The notes under the pieces: generated by a model
Told to the model about the DNA's origin: nothing
Seen by the model: only the letters and a program-made list of their open reading frames with translations
The model's database searches: none
Source: Geoanaerobacter pelophilus
GTDB lineage: Bacteria; Desulfobacterota; Desulfuromonadia; Geobacterales; DSM-12255
Direction of reading: 5' to 3'
Length of the DNA: 64,000 nt
Assembly: GCF_018476885.1 (NCBI RefSeq)
Contig: NZ_JAHCVJ010000003.1
Coordinates: 1-64,000, forward strand
Position numbers and translations under genes: made by a program
Shown here: piece by piece, positions 46,628-54,863 of the stretch
Numbering within the stretch: the first letter of the stretch is position 1
How the letters are laid out: every line of letters begins with the position of its first letter

Positions 46628-46909
46628 TTAAACTGGATTAGCCCGATCTACCTCATGTATTTTGTCTTTCAAGTGCTTATCTCCACATGGGAATTTTTGC
46701 GAGTCAAATACGTAGTATAGGTACCCTTGATTCGGAACATTTTCGTATCCGATGATAGGTTCAATTTCATTGTATGGCTCCAGCGCTGCAATTATTCTGT
46801 TACAAAATGGAACGGCTTCGCTTTTGGTGCCATCGACTGCGGCAAATCCATGCTTAACAACGGCATCTACAGCGTTAAATACGTTCTCTGTTGCTCGAAA
46901 TATTTTCAT
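46628..46909 (-). CDS. hypothetical small protein in cassette-like array
   Basis: 93 residues from ATG 46909 (AAAGGAAC upstream; GTG 46912 possible). Acidic-basic mixed, no signal peptide or membrane segment. The N-terminal MKIFRATENVFNAVDAVVKHG may form a helix pair. I do not recognise it. It is one gene of a same-strand series, each bounded by a palindrome. Confidence 0.6.
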   Translation of the reverse strand: MKIFRATENVFNAVDAVVKHGFAAVDGTKSEAVPFCNRIIAALEPYNEIEPIIGYENVPNQGYLYYVFDSQKFPCGDKHLKDKIHEVDRANPV

Positions 46910-46935
46910 CACATTAGTTCCTTTATTTGTTTCTC

Positions 46936-46979
46936 GTCTAACGCAAGGCAGACCAGCCTGATCCTTAGTTTAGTTGACT
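46936..46979 (-). repeat. attC-like palindromic element B (short)
   Basis: On the minus strand it ends TTGCGTTAGAC (46936-46946), which is the classic attC 3' core (GCGTTAGAC). The partner AGTCAAC overlaps the stop codon of the next gene. At 44 bases it is shorter than usual attC sites. Confidence 0.4.
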
Positions 46980-47452
46980 GCAAAAAACTCTTTAAAATAT
47001 TGTTGAAGCATCGGCTCGATGATCGTTGGCGTCAGGTTTTCGAGCCTAATAGTCCTTTCAGCAAACTCTGAGAACGTATTAGTCCTAGAGGAGACGGTAG
47101 CCTTTCCGTCATTGATGTTTATCATAATTCGGAAAGCTGGTTCTAAACCATCCGACAAGTTACTGGTGGAATGGCTACGAGAAATTACTAAAGCTATTTT
47201 TTCAAATGCCTTACGCTTCGTCTGTCTTTCTTCTCTCTCTGTAGTGGTTATTTCAGTCGCATAACCTTCTGACTTAAGCTTAGCCTCTACAGCTTCAAAT
47301 AACGGCTTAATGAGGGTAGTGATGGCATGATTTGTTGCCGTGATTTTTTGTTCAAGCTCCTTTATTTTTTTCTCGTGCTCCAGCTTTGCAACTTCTCCTG
47401 CATCTTTGGCCTTAATCTTATGGTCTGCAATTATTGCGTCCAACCATTCCAT
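46970..47452 (-). CDS. hypothetical coiled-coil protein in cassette-like array
   Basis: 160 residues, soluble. Residues about 10-50 are a charged coiled coil (DHKIKAKDAGEVAKLEHEKKIKELEQKI), followed by a mixed region with LSDGLEPAFRIMININDGKATVSSRT. No known motif. The start ATG 47452 has CGGAGGG upstream, so it is a genuine gene. Function unknown. Confidence 0.6.
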   Translation of the reverse strand: MEWLDAIIADHKIKAKDAGEVAKLEHEKKIKELEQKITATNHAITTLIKPLFEAVEAKLKSEGYATEITTTEREERQTKRKAFEKIALVISRSHSTSNLSDGLEPAFRIMININDGKATVSSRTNTFSEFAERTIRLENLTPTIIEPMLQQYFKEFFAVN

Positions 47453-47492
47453 CAGGAATCCCTCCGTTTGTTATTTTCTTTCCTTTTGTATT

Positions 47493-47564
47493 GGCCAACG
47501 GTGTGGCAGTTGACCCGCCAGCCCGGCTTTTTCGGGCGGGCGGTGTCTAACTGACTGGTTGGAG
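47493..47564 (-). repeat. attC-like palindromic element C
   Basis: GGCCAAC (47493-47499) opposite GTTGGAG (47558-47564), an inner CAGTT/AACTG pair, and a strong CCCGCC...GGCGGG stem with a TTTTT loop. A GTCTAAC core box lies at 47545-47551. It is homologous in part to element A. It may also act as a terminator. Confidence 0.45.
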
Positions 47565-47586
47565 GCTTCATCCTTTTTCTTTGGCT

Positions 47587-48006
47587 TCATTTAAGGTCAA
47601 CACCAGCAACCCCTTCTTCGAGCTGGCTAATTGCGTCGATACAGGCTTTAACTCCGTCGGTTTTCATTTTCTCCTTAAATGCTTCAATCATTTCCTTTTC
47701 GATCTCGTCCATTTTCAGAAGTATTTGTTGTTCCTCCGTTTCTGTCTTGGCTAATGTGCGCAACTCCTTGATGCAAGTCTGCGCAGTTTTCTCTGCTTTT
47801 GTGGCGTTTCGGGCGAGCCATGCGGAATATGCCTTTGAAGAACGGCCTGAAATGTCGGGATATTGTGAAGAGCAGGCTTTCACCATAGCCTCTGTTACAG
47901 AGATAGCCCTGCACTCATAGACCGCGCCATAATTGAGTCCTTCGGATGCTGCGCCTATCTTTGATAGGAAGACAAAAATGATTATCAGCATTATGCGGTG
48001 TGTCAA
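47587..48006 (-). CDS. small exported protein of unknown function
   Basis: About 139 residues from TTG 48006, chosen because GGAGGG is five bases upstream and the N-terminus then begins with a signal peptide (THRIMLIIIFVFLSKIGAASEG). An in-frame ATG at 48024 lacks a ribosome site. The mature part contains AVYECRAISVTEAMVKACSSQYP and a long charged helix to the C-terminus, with a few cysteines. Family not recognised. It lies between a 42-base palindrome and element C. Confidence 0.6.
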   Translation of the reverse strand: MTHRIMLIIIFVFLSKIGAASEGLNYGAVYECRAISVTEAMVKACSSQYPDISGRSSKAYSAWLARNATKAEKTAQTCIKELRTLAKTETEEQQILLKMDEIEKEMIEAFKEKMKTDGVKACIDAISQLEEGVAGVDLK

Positions 48007-48038
48007 TTTTTCCCTCCAACTCATTATTGAGCAGTTGT

Positions 48039-48080
48039 AAGCATATAATATTAGATGCATGCATCTAATATTATATGCTT
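48039..48080. repeat. perfect 42-bp palindrome
   Basis: 21-base arms with no spacer, centre between 48059 and 48060 (GATGCA/TGCATC), very AT-rich. It overlaps the 3' end of the 64-residue ORF and precedes the exported-protein gene. It could extrude as a cruciform or act as a terminator. Confidence 0.9.
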
Positions 48081-48245
48081 TTCTGGCTCGGTGCCTTTGA
48101 TTTTGCCGTAAGCGATATACCACAATTTAACTGCTGAGTCCCATTTGCTACCAAGGGAACGGATTTGCCGTTGAAGCTCCTTCTCTCCATAAGCTATTTG
48201 CACTGGTACAAGGGAAAAACCACAACAATAAATCTTAATTTTCAT
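48051..48245 (-). CDS. small conserved-looking hypothetical protein
   Basis: 64 residues (MKIKIYCCGFSLVPVQIAYGE...). The core GEKELQRQIRSLGSKWDSAVKLWYIAYGKIKG resembles small proteins I have seen in several copies in Geobacter-type genomes, with a GGKWD...W pattern. The last ten codons run into the 42-base palindrome, so the native C-terminus may be replaced. No clear ribosome site. Function unknown. Confidence 0.45.
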   Translation of the reverse strand: MKIKIYCCGFSLVPVQIAYGEKELQRQIRSLGSKWDSAVKLWYIAYGKIKGTEPEKHIILDACI

Positions 48246-48350
48246 AAGATTAACTATGAAGACGCGCCCCCACCCATTAAAAATTTTATACTTATATGCG
48301 GTTTTGTAGAGAATTGAAAGATGGGGAAATCCCTACCATCGGGAATAACG

Positions 48351-48420
48351 GGGACTGTTTCAATAGACGAGGGGATGCGACGGCTGAAGGATTGGCTTCA
48401 CTCCAAACCTAAATTGCAAT
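48351..48420 (+). pseudogene. oleD: relic of the oleD 3' end
   Basis: In one frame it encodes TVSIDEGMRRLKDWLHSKPKLQ-stop, matching the OleD C-terminus. It has no upstream oleD body (bases before about 48351 no longer match), and is followed by a terminator. It probably marks the former end of the ole operon or of a second oleD copy. Confidence 0.8.
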
Positions 48421-48424
48421 AAAA

Positions 48425-48446
48425 AAGGCCACTTTGAGGTGGCCTT
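48425..48446. terminator. bidirectional terminator (lepB / former oleD end)
   Basis: Eight-base stem AAGGCCAC-TTTGAG-GTGGCCTT with T runs on both strands (six on minus, four on plus). It lies 24 bases after the lepB stop. The stretch 48246-48350 before the oleD relic holds no gene I can support. Confidence 0.88.
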
Positions 48447-48469
48447 TTCAATAATCTATTTAAGAAGCA

Positions 48470-49126
48470 TCAGTCGATCAGCTTGCCGATGCTGCCAAAG
48501 CGGACCCGGAACTTCTCCCGGTCCCATGACCAGTACTTGATGAACGCCAGCCCCTTGATCTTGTCCATTTTCACAAAGCCCCAGAACCGGCTGTCGTAGG
48601 AGCGGTCGCGGTTGTCGCCCATGACAAAATAGGAACCGGGCGGCACCACGATCTGCTTGGTGTTGTCGCGCGGGTTCTGGGCAGCAGGGATGACATCCTT
48701 CTCCTTGTGAACCTCGTGGGGATTGTTATACGGCTTGGCGTTGACCATCACTGTCTTGCTCACCACCTGGATCACATCGCCCGGCACCCCGATAACCCGC
48801 TTGATGAAATCCTTGCTGGGATCTTCCGGGTATTCAAAGACAATGACATCGCCCCGCTTCGGGTCGCGGATCTTGAAAAGGCGCTTGTCGCTGAACGGAA
48901 GCTTGGTGCCGTAGATGAATTTGTTTACCAGGATGTGATCGCCGATTGCCAGGGTATCCTCCATGGAGCCTGATGGGATCTTGAAGGCCTGCACCACAAA
49001 GGTCCTGATGATCAGGGCCAGGATAACGGCAACAATGATCGACTCTGCGTATTCGCGGATTATATGTTTTCGCTTGAATTCAGGCTGCGGTTTTTCTTCA
49101 TTACCGTAGTTCTTCATATCTTCCAT
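48470..49126 (-). CDS. lepB: signal peptidase I
   Basis: 218 residues. One membrane segment (about 25-47), then the Ser nucleophile in KIPSGSMEDTL and the general-base Lys in KDFIKRVIG, plus GDNRDRSYDSRFWG. It cleaves signal peptides at the outer face of the inner membrane. It follows lepA by ten bases, a common pairing. Confidence 0.96.
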   Translation of the reverse strand: MEDMKNYGNEEKPQPEFKRKHIIREYAESIIVAVILALIIRTFVVQAFKIPSGSMEDTLAIGDHILVNKFIYGTKLPFSDKRLFKIRDPKRGDVIVFEYPEDPSKDFIKRVIGVPGDVIQVVSKTVMVNAKPYNNPHEVHKEKDVIPAAQNPRDNTKQIVVPPGSYFVMGDNRDRSYDSRFWGFVKMDKIKGLAFIKYWSWDREKFRVRFGSIGKLID

Positions 49127-49136
49127 TGTCAGGTCC

Positions 49137-50936
49137 TTAGTCCTCTACTTTTAGTATGGCCAGGAACGCCTCTTGGGGGAGTTCCACGTTACCGACGTTC
49201 TTCATCCGCTTCTTGCCCTCTTTCTGCTTTTCGAGGAGTTTGCGTTTACGGGTAATATCGCCGCCGTAACATTTGGCAAGAACATCCTTGCGCATAGCCT
49301 TGACGGTTTCCCGGGCAATGACCTTGTTGCCGATTGCCGCCTGGATGGCCACCTCGAACATCTGGCGGGAGATCAGCTCTTTCATCTTGGAAACAAGAGC
49401 ACGGCCTCGGTAGTAGGCCTTTTCCTTATGGACAATGAGAGAGAGGGCATCGACAATCTCTCCGTTGATCATGACGTTCATCCGGACCAGATCACTCCGT
49501 CTGAAGTCGAGATGCTCGTAATCCAGGGAGGCATAACCCTTGGAAATCGATTTCAGGCGGTCATAGAAATCGAGCACGATCTCATTCAACGGCAGTTCAT
49601 AGATGATCATCACCCTGGTTGGGGTCAGATACTTGATCTCCCGCTGCACGCCGCGCTTCTCGACGCAGAGGGCAATCACAGGGCCGACGAAATCGTTGGG
49701 CACATGGATATGGGCCAGGATGAACGGCTCTTCCATGTAATCGATATGCTGCGGTTCCGGCATCTTGGCCGCGCTCTCGATCTCGATCATGGTGCTGTCA
49801 GTCCGGTGGACCCGATAGACAACAGTCGGTGCCGTGGTGATCAGGTCGAGGCTGAACTCCCGCTCCAGGCGCTCCTGAATGATCTCCATGTGGAGCAGTC
49901 CCAGGAAGCCGCAGCGGAAACCGAAGCCGAGCGCCACCGAGGTCTCGGGCTCGAACGAAAAGGACGAATCGTTCAGCTTGAGTTTGGCCAGGGCATCACG
50001 AAGCTGTTCATACTGGGCGGTATCGATCGGGTAAAGCCCGGAAAAGACCATCGGCTTTACCTCTTTGAATCCTTCCATGGCCTTGTTGCACTGGCGATGG
50101 AGCAAAGTAACGGTATCACCGACCTTGGCGTCGGCGACATCCTTGATACCGGCGATGACAAAACCGACCTCGCCGACCGACAGGCTCGGCACTTCGCGCA
50201 TGACTGGGGCAAAAACGCCCACCTTGAGCGCCTCGTAAGAGCGGTTGGTGGACATCAGCTGGATCTTGTCCCCCTTCTTGAGGGTGCCGTCAAAGATCCT
50301 GACCAGGATAATGACCCCTTGATACTGGTCGTACCAGGAATCGAAGAGCAGCGCCTTGAGTGGTGCGTCCTGATCGCCCTTGGGCGGCGGGATCTTCTTG
50401 ACGATCTCTTCCAGGATCTCCCTGGTGCCGATCCCTTCCTTGGCACTGGCCAGCACCGCGTCATGGGCATCGATGCCGATGATATCCTCGATCTCCTGGA
50501 TAACCCGCTCCGGCTCGGCAGCCGGCAGGTCGATCTTGTTGAGAACCGGAAAAACCTCAAGGTTGATATCCAGCGCCAGGTAGACGTTGGCCAAGGTCTG
50601 AGCCTCTACCCCTTGCGAGGCATCGACGACCAGCAGCCCGCCTTCGCAGGCAGCCAGCGAACGGGAAACCTCATAGGTAAAGTCCACATGGCCGGGGGTA
50701 TCAATCAGGTTAAGGATATAGTCCTTGCCGTTATCAGCGGTGTAGTTGAGCCTGACGGTCTGGGCCTTGATGGTTATGCCCCGTTCCCGCTCCAGGTCCA
50801 TCTTGTCGAGGAACTGGTCCTGCATCTCCCTGGCGGTCAGTGCCCCGGTGTATTCCAGCAGACGGTCGGCCAGCGTTGATTTGCCATGGTCGATATGGGC
50901 GATTATTGAAAAATTGCGGATATTGTCGTGAGACAT
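49137..50936 (-). CDS. lepA: LepA (EF4) ribosome-associated GTPase
   Basis: 599 residues from ATG 50936 (AAGGTG upstream); a 33-codon in-frame extension to 51035 lacks conservation and is rejected. GTPase motifs [17 protein letters not shown] and NKIDLP are followed by EF-G-like domains and a LepA-specific C-terminal domain ([16 protein letters not shown]). It acts on ribosomes during initiation or elongation stress. Confidence 0.97.
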   Translation of the reverse strand: MSHDNIRNFSIIAHIDHGKSTLADRLLEYTGALTAREMQDQFLDKMDLERERGITIKAQTVRLNYTADNGKDYILNLIDTPGHVDFTYEVSRSLAACEGGLLVVDASQGVEAQTLANVYLALDINLEVFPVLNKIDLPAAEPERVIQEIEDIIGIDAHDAVLASAKEGIGTREILEEIVKKIPPPKGDQDAPLKALLFDSWYDQYQGVIILVRIFDGTLKKGDKIQLMSTNRSYEALKVGVFAPVMREVPSLSVGEVGFVIAGIKDVADAKVGDTVTLLHRQCNKAMEGFKEVKPMVFSGLYPIDTAQYEQLRDALAKLKLNDSSFSFEPETSVALGFGFRCGFLGLLHMEIIQERLEREFSLDLITTAPTVVYRVHRTDSTMIEIESAAKMPEPQHIDYMEEPFILAHIHVPNDFVGPVIALCVEKRGVQREIKYLTPTRVMIIYELPLNEIVLDFYDRLKSISKGYASLDYEHLDFRRSDLVRMNVMINGEIVDALSLIVHKEKAYYRGRALVSKMKELISRQMFEVAIQAAIGNKVIARETVKAMRKDVLAKCYGGDITRKRKLLEKQKEGKKRMKNVGNVELPQEAFLAILKVED

Positions 50937-51098
50937 GAACACCTTTGCTTCCTGATTGTATAAACCGGTGAAGAATAGCCCAACAACAGCGCTGATGTAA
51001 AGGGATTTCTCGTCTGTAGCCGGTCTGTAAAACATTGCCTTGCATTATTGTCCGTGATAAAGTCCGTTCATAAAAAACTCTAAAGGATAATCAACGAA

Positions 51099-51407
51099 AT
51101 GCTGACAGGAAAGCAGAAGCGATTTCTCCGAGCGTTGGGGCACAGCCTCAAGCCGGTAATCACGGTAGGTAAAAGCGAAGTAACCGAGGCCTTGGTAAAA
51201 GAGACCTCTATTGCGTTGGATGCCCATGAATTGATCAAGATCAAGCTGCTGGAGAGCTGCCTTATGGACCGGAACGAGGTCGCCAGGTTGCTTGCCGAAG
51301 GGTGCGAGGCCGAAGTGGCCCAGATCCTGGGGAGAACAGCACTGCTGTATCGCCAGGCAAAAGAACCCAAGCTCGAACTTCCTAAACAAACGGCAAAAAA
51401 GGGCTGA
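51099..51407 (+). CDS. yhbY: YhbY-type CRM-domain RNA-binding protein
   Basis: 102 residues. The CRM motif KRFLRALGHSLKPVITVGKSEVTEAL (about 6-31) and a GxxG-like loop are typical of YhbY, which associates with pre-50S ribosomes. AAAGGA precedes ATG. It is divergent from lepA; the 162-base gap between them holds the promoters but nothing clear enough to call. Confidence 0.92.
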   Translation: MLTGKQKRFLRALGHSLKPVITVGKSEVTEALVKETSIALDAHELIKIKLLESCLMDRNEVARLLAEGCEAEVAQILGRTALLYRQAKEPKLELPKQTAKKG

Positions 51408-51422
51408 TCAAGGGTGGAAGCA

Positions 51423-52577
51423 ATGCTGCAGACCAAAGAATTCCCTCAGGAAAGACCTGATCTGGCCCCCTATGCCGCTCGCAGTGCCGCATCAAGAGGC
51501 CGCAAGCATCATGAAGATTTGCGCGATCCCCGGCCGGCCTTCGAGCGCGACCGGGACCGGATCATCCACTCTGCGGCGTTTCGGCGCCTTGAGTATAAGA
51601 CCCAGGTCTTTGTCAATCATGAGGGGGATTACTACCGGACCCGCTTGACCCACTCGCTGGAAGTCGCCCAGATCGGCAAGGCCATAGCGCGCCGCCTGAA
51701 GCTGAACGAGGAACTGACTGAGGCGGTTGCCCTGGCCCATGATCTTGGGCACACGCCGTTCGGCCACACCGGTGAAGAGGTGCTGAACCGCCTCATGGAA
51801 AACAGCGGCGGTTTTGAGCACAATCTCCAGTCGCTACGGGTGATCGACGAACTGGAAGAGCGTTATCCGACCTTCAATGGACTCAACCTGTCCTGGGAAG
51901 TGCGTGAAGGGATCATCAAGCACTCCTCTCCCTATGACCGTCCCTCAGGGATCATCGATGAGTTCATGCCGGGAGTGGTTCCGACCGTTGAGGCACAAAT
52001 TATAAACTTTGCCGATGAGATCGCCTACAACAACCACGATATTGACGATGGTCTGAAATCCGGGCTGTTGAGCATAAAACAGCTACAGCAGGTGGAACTG
52101 TGGCAGGAGATGCATGAAAGCATTGCCCGCCGCTTTCCCGGCCTGGACGAAGAACGGGCCAAGTGCCAGACAATCAGTGCCCTGATCGGTTCGTTCATCG
52201 CCGACCTGACGGCAAACACCCTCAACAATCTTGAGGCGTTCGCTATTCAAACCACCGATGATCTGCGCCGGGTAAACAGACAGGTTGTTGACTTCACCCC
52301 TGAATTCGCCGAGAAAAATCGGCAACTCAAGCGGTTCCTCTTTGAGAACCTCTACCGTCACTACAAAGTCGAACGGATGCGGGTCAAGGCCGAGCGCTAT
52401 ATATCAATGCTGTTCGACAGCTACCTCAAGCACCCCACCCTGCTGCCGCTCAAGTATGTGAAACGGATGGAATCCGTGGGGCGGGAACGGGTGATCTGCG
52501 ACTATATCGCCGGCATGACCGACCGGTTTGCCCTGGACGAATTCAAGCGGTTATTTGAACCGTATGAAAGGGTATGA
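51423..52577 (+). CDS. dgt: deoxyguanosinetriphosphate triphosphohydrolase (HD domain)
   Basis: 384 residues. HD-superfamily metal ligands: RLTHSLEVAQIGK (H), HDLGHTPFGH (HD), and FADEIAYNNHDIDD (D). It hydrolyses dGTP to deoxyguanosine and triphosphate. The start ATG 51423 has AAGGGTGG at good distance; GTG 51414 is the alternative. Follows yhbY by 15 bases. Confidence 0.93.
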   Translation: MLQTKEFPQERPDLAPYAARSAASRGRKHHEDLRDPRPAFERDRDRIIHSAAFRRLEYKTQVFVNHEGDYYRTRLTHSLEVAQIGKAIARRLKLNEELTEAVALAHDLGHTPFGHTGEEVLNRLMENSGGFEHNLQSLRVIDELEERYPTFNGLNLSWEVREGIIKHSSPYDRPSGIIDEFMPGVVPTVEAQIINFADEIAYNNHDIDDGLKSGLLSIKQLQQVELWQEMHESIARRFPGLDEERAKCQTISALIGSFIADLTANTLNNLEAFAIQTTDDLRRVNRQVVDFTPEFAEKNRQLKRFLFENLYRHYKVERMRVKAERYISMLFDSYLKHPTLLPLKYVKRMESVGRERVICDYIAGMTDRFALDEFKRLFEPYERV

Positions 52578-52613
52578 GCCGGTTAGCGGTCTGCCCATAA
52601 GATCGCTTACTTC

Positions 52614-52642
52614 TTGACTGCCCAGGTATCTGGTGATAAATT
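52614..52642 (+). promoter_or_regulatory. promoter of the aldolase-rsmD-coaD run
   Basis: -35 TTGACT (52614-52619), exact 17-base spacer, -10 TAAATT (52637-52642), about 40 bases before ATG 52685. Confidence 0.6.
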
Positions 52643-52684
52643 AATGAACTCTTCCTTACAGACAATATCAAGATGAGAGCATAA

Positions 52685-53764
52685 ATGACCAACACGTTGC
52701 TGGCAAAGGTTCCCATAAACATTAAAGAGAAACTTGGTTCCTCAAGTTGCGTCTGTCCCCTATCCGGGAAAGACGTCTTTAATGCCCTTAAGGATGAGCA
52801 CTTGATAGTAATGGGGTGTAATCCCCGGATCATGCATGTCATCCCCGGTATCATGCGCGCGGCGCAAGAGCTTGATGCCGTGGTGGCCTTCGAATTGAGC
52901 AGGGCTGAAGGCGACCTTGATGGGGGATACACCGGCCTGACTCCTGAAAGTTTCTGTTCGACTCTGCTATCACATGCGGAATCCTGTCGCTTCACCAAGC
53001 CGTTCGTTATTCATGCCGACCATATCTTCATCCCGGATAACTCCCAGGCTGAGCGGGACAGTGCGCGAAGCCTGATCGAAGCGCAGATAGCTGCCGGTTT
53101 TACCTCATTTGCCATGGATGCGTCATGCACCCAGCTGGAGCAGAACATTGCCATCATCGCGGACCTGGCTTTGCCGATACAAAAGGCTGGGTTCGGTCTT
53201 GAGACCGAACTGGGCGAAGTAAAGCATGTCGGCTCAGAATCCAGGCTTACCGAGGTCTCAGAAGTAACGGCTTTTCTTGCCGGTCTGCAGGACAAAGGGG
53301 TTTGCCCCCAGCTGCTGGCCATAGATAACGGCTCGAAAAGCGGCAATTACCTTGATGGCCAGGCAGTCAACATTGACCTTGAACGCACCGGCGAGATTTA
53401 TCAGGCCGCGGTTCAATTCGGCGTTACCGGGCTGGTGCAGCACGGCATTACCGGCACGCCGTTGAGAATTGTTGGCAGGTTTTCCGATTATGGCATCCGC
53501 AAGGGGAACATCGGCACGCTTTGGCAGAACATTGCCCATGCGGGATTCCCGCTGGATCTCATGGACGAAATGCGTAAATGGTCCAGAGAGAACAACCGGG
53601 ATATCAAGCATGCCACGGCAGTTTTCAAGCAGGAGATTGATGCCATTCCGGCAGAGAATTGCCAGATGATCAGTGAGATGGCTTTCCGGGAAGCAGTCGA
53701 ATTTATCAAGGCGTTCCATGCTCAGGGAAGCGCTACCAAACTTGCCGCCCGATTTGCAGAATAG
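52685..53764 (+). CDS. class II aldolase-like (fructose/tagatose-bisphosphate aldolase family) protein
   Basis: 359 residues. Zinc-ligand motifs typical of class II aldolases: VIHADHI (about 111-117), TELGEV, LVQHGITGTP and a Gly-rich phosphate loop. It differs from the standard Fba sequences, and the substrate is not clear. It lies at the head of a run with rsmD (start one base after its stop) and coaD. Confidence 0.8.
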   Translation: MTNTLLAKVPINIKEKLGSSSCVCPLSGKDVFNALKDEHLIVMGCNPRIMHVIPGIMRAAQELDAVVAFELSRAEGDLDGGYTGLTPESFCSTLLSHAESCRFTKPFVIHADHIFIPDNSQAERDSARSLIEAQIAAGFTSFAMDASCTQLEQNIAIIADLALPIQKAGFGLETELGEVKHVGSESRLTEVSEVTAFLAGLQDKGVCPQLLAIDNGSKSGNYLDGQAVNIDLERTGEIYQAAVQFGVTGLVQHGITGTPLRIVGRFSDYGIRKGNIGTLWQNIAHAGFPLDLMDEMRKWSRENNRDIKHATAVFKQEIDAIPAENCQMISEMAFREAVEFIKAFHAQGSATKLAARFAE

Positions 53765-54328
53765 ATGAGGGTAATCAGTGGCACGGCAAAAGGGCGACGC
53801 TTGACCCCTCCGACGGACCGGCGGGTGCGACCGACCTCTGATCGCACCAAGGAAGCTCTTTTCAGTATTTTGCACTCGATGCTCGGCGATCTTACCGGAC
53901 TGAAGGTCCTGGATGTTTTTGCCGGTACCGGGAACCTCGGCATTGAAGCATTGAGCCGCGGGGCGGCAAGCGCAGTTTTCATTGACAGCCATCGGAGTTC
54001 TGCCGCACTGGTGAATGAGAATCTCCGGTCAACAGGGCTCTACGCCAAGGCAGAAGTAATGCAGTCAGAAGTTAGCCAGGCACTGTCAAAGCTTAAGATG
54101 CGCAACTGCAGCTTTGACCTGGTTTTTGCCGACCCTCCCTATGATCAAGGGCTGGCAGAAAAATTTCTCGATATAATTTCAGATTCCGTGCTGCTCAACA
54201 AAGAGTCTCTTGTGGTTGTTGAATCCGGAGTAAACGAAAATTTCCTTCTCGCTGAAGGTGTTCTGAGGCAAGTCGATCGCCGGATATATGGCGATACGGC
54301 CCTGACATTCTTCTCAATTTCTGACTGA
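53765..54328 (+). CDS. rsmD: 16S rRNA (guanine(966)-N2)-methyltransferase
   Basis: 187 residues. N-terminal MRVISGTAKGRRL, RPTSDRTKEALFSIL, SAM loop VLDVFAGTGNLGIEALSRGA and catalytic FADPPYDQG. It methylates G966 of 16S rRNA. Paired with coaD as in many bacteria. Confidence 0.96.
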   Translation: MRVISGTAKGRRLTPPTDRRVRPTSDRTKEALFSILHSMLGDLTGLKVLDVFAGTGNLGIEALSRGAASAVFIDSHRSSAALVNENLRSTGLYAKAEVMQSEVSQALSKLKMRNCSFDLVFADPPYDQGLAEKFLDIISDSVLLNKESLVVVESGVNENFLLAEGVLRQVDRRIYGDTALTFFSISD

Positions 54329-54335
54329 GGTTTTC

Positions 54336-54863
54336 ATGCCGCGCAAAATTGCCGTATACCCAGGGTCTTTTGATCCCATTACTTACGGTCATCTGGACAT
54401 CATTAACCGGGGACTGAAGATATTCGACAATATCATTGTTGCTGTTGCCAGGAATTCGGCCAAAAATTCTCTGTTTACCATAGAGGAACGGGTGGATCTG
54501 ATCAGCCGTGTCCTTGAAGGGAACGACCGGGCAAAAGTTGACACCTTCGACGGCCTTCTGATAGACTACGTCCGCTCCCAGCAGGCAACGGTGATCATCC
54601 GCGGACTCCGGGCCATATCCGATTTCGAGTACGAATTCCAGATCGCCCAGATGAACCGGGGGCTGACCAAAGAGGTCGAAACCCTGTTCATGATGACATC
54701 CGTGCCGTATAGCTACCTTTCCTCTTCAATAGTAAAAGAGGTCAGCTCACTGAACGGCCCTGTAGACGGCCTTGTGCCCCCTCTGGTAAAACAAGCACTT
54801 GACATCAAGTTTCAGCACCAAAAAACCTCTCAAGGAGACCCGAATGAATCCGTTAGCAGTTGA
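54336..54863 (+). CDS. coaD: phosphopantetheine adenylyltransferase
   Basis: 175 residues. The nucleotidyltransferase motif YPGSFDPITYGHLDII (about 8-23) and TSVPYSYLSSSIVKEV. It makes dephospho-CoA. Its end overlaps the following aminotransferase start (54844) by 20 bases. Confidence 0.97.
   Translation: MPRKIAVYPGSFDPITYGHLDIINRGLKIFDNIIVAVARNSAKNSLFTIEERVDLISRVLEGNDRAKVDTFDGLLIDYVRSQQATVIIRGLRAISDFEYEFQIAQMNRGLTKEVETLFMMTSVPYSYLSSSIVKEVSSLNGPVDGLVPPLVKQALDIKFQHQKTSQGDPNESVSS

Noticed and set aside
46160-46720. 186-codon plus-strand frame
   Set aside because: Antisense to the 5' end of the RloC-like gene and to element A.
49173-50879. 568-codon plus-strand open frame
   Set aside because: It lies wholly antisense to lepA, has no family motif, and follows from the GC-rich codon pattern of lepA.
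50937-51035. 33-codon extension of LepA
   Set aside because: The family starts at [14 protein letters not shown], with a ribosome site at 50936.
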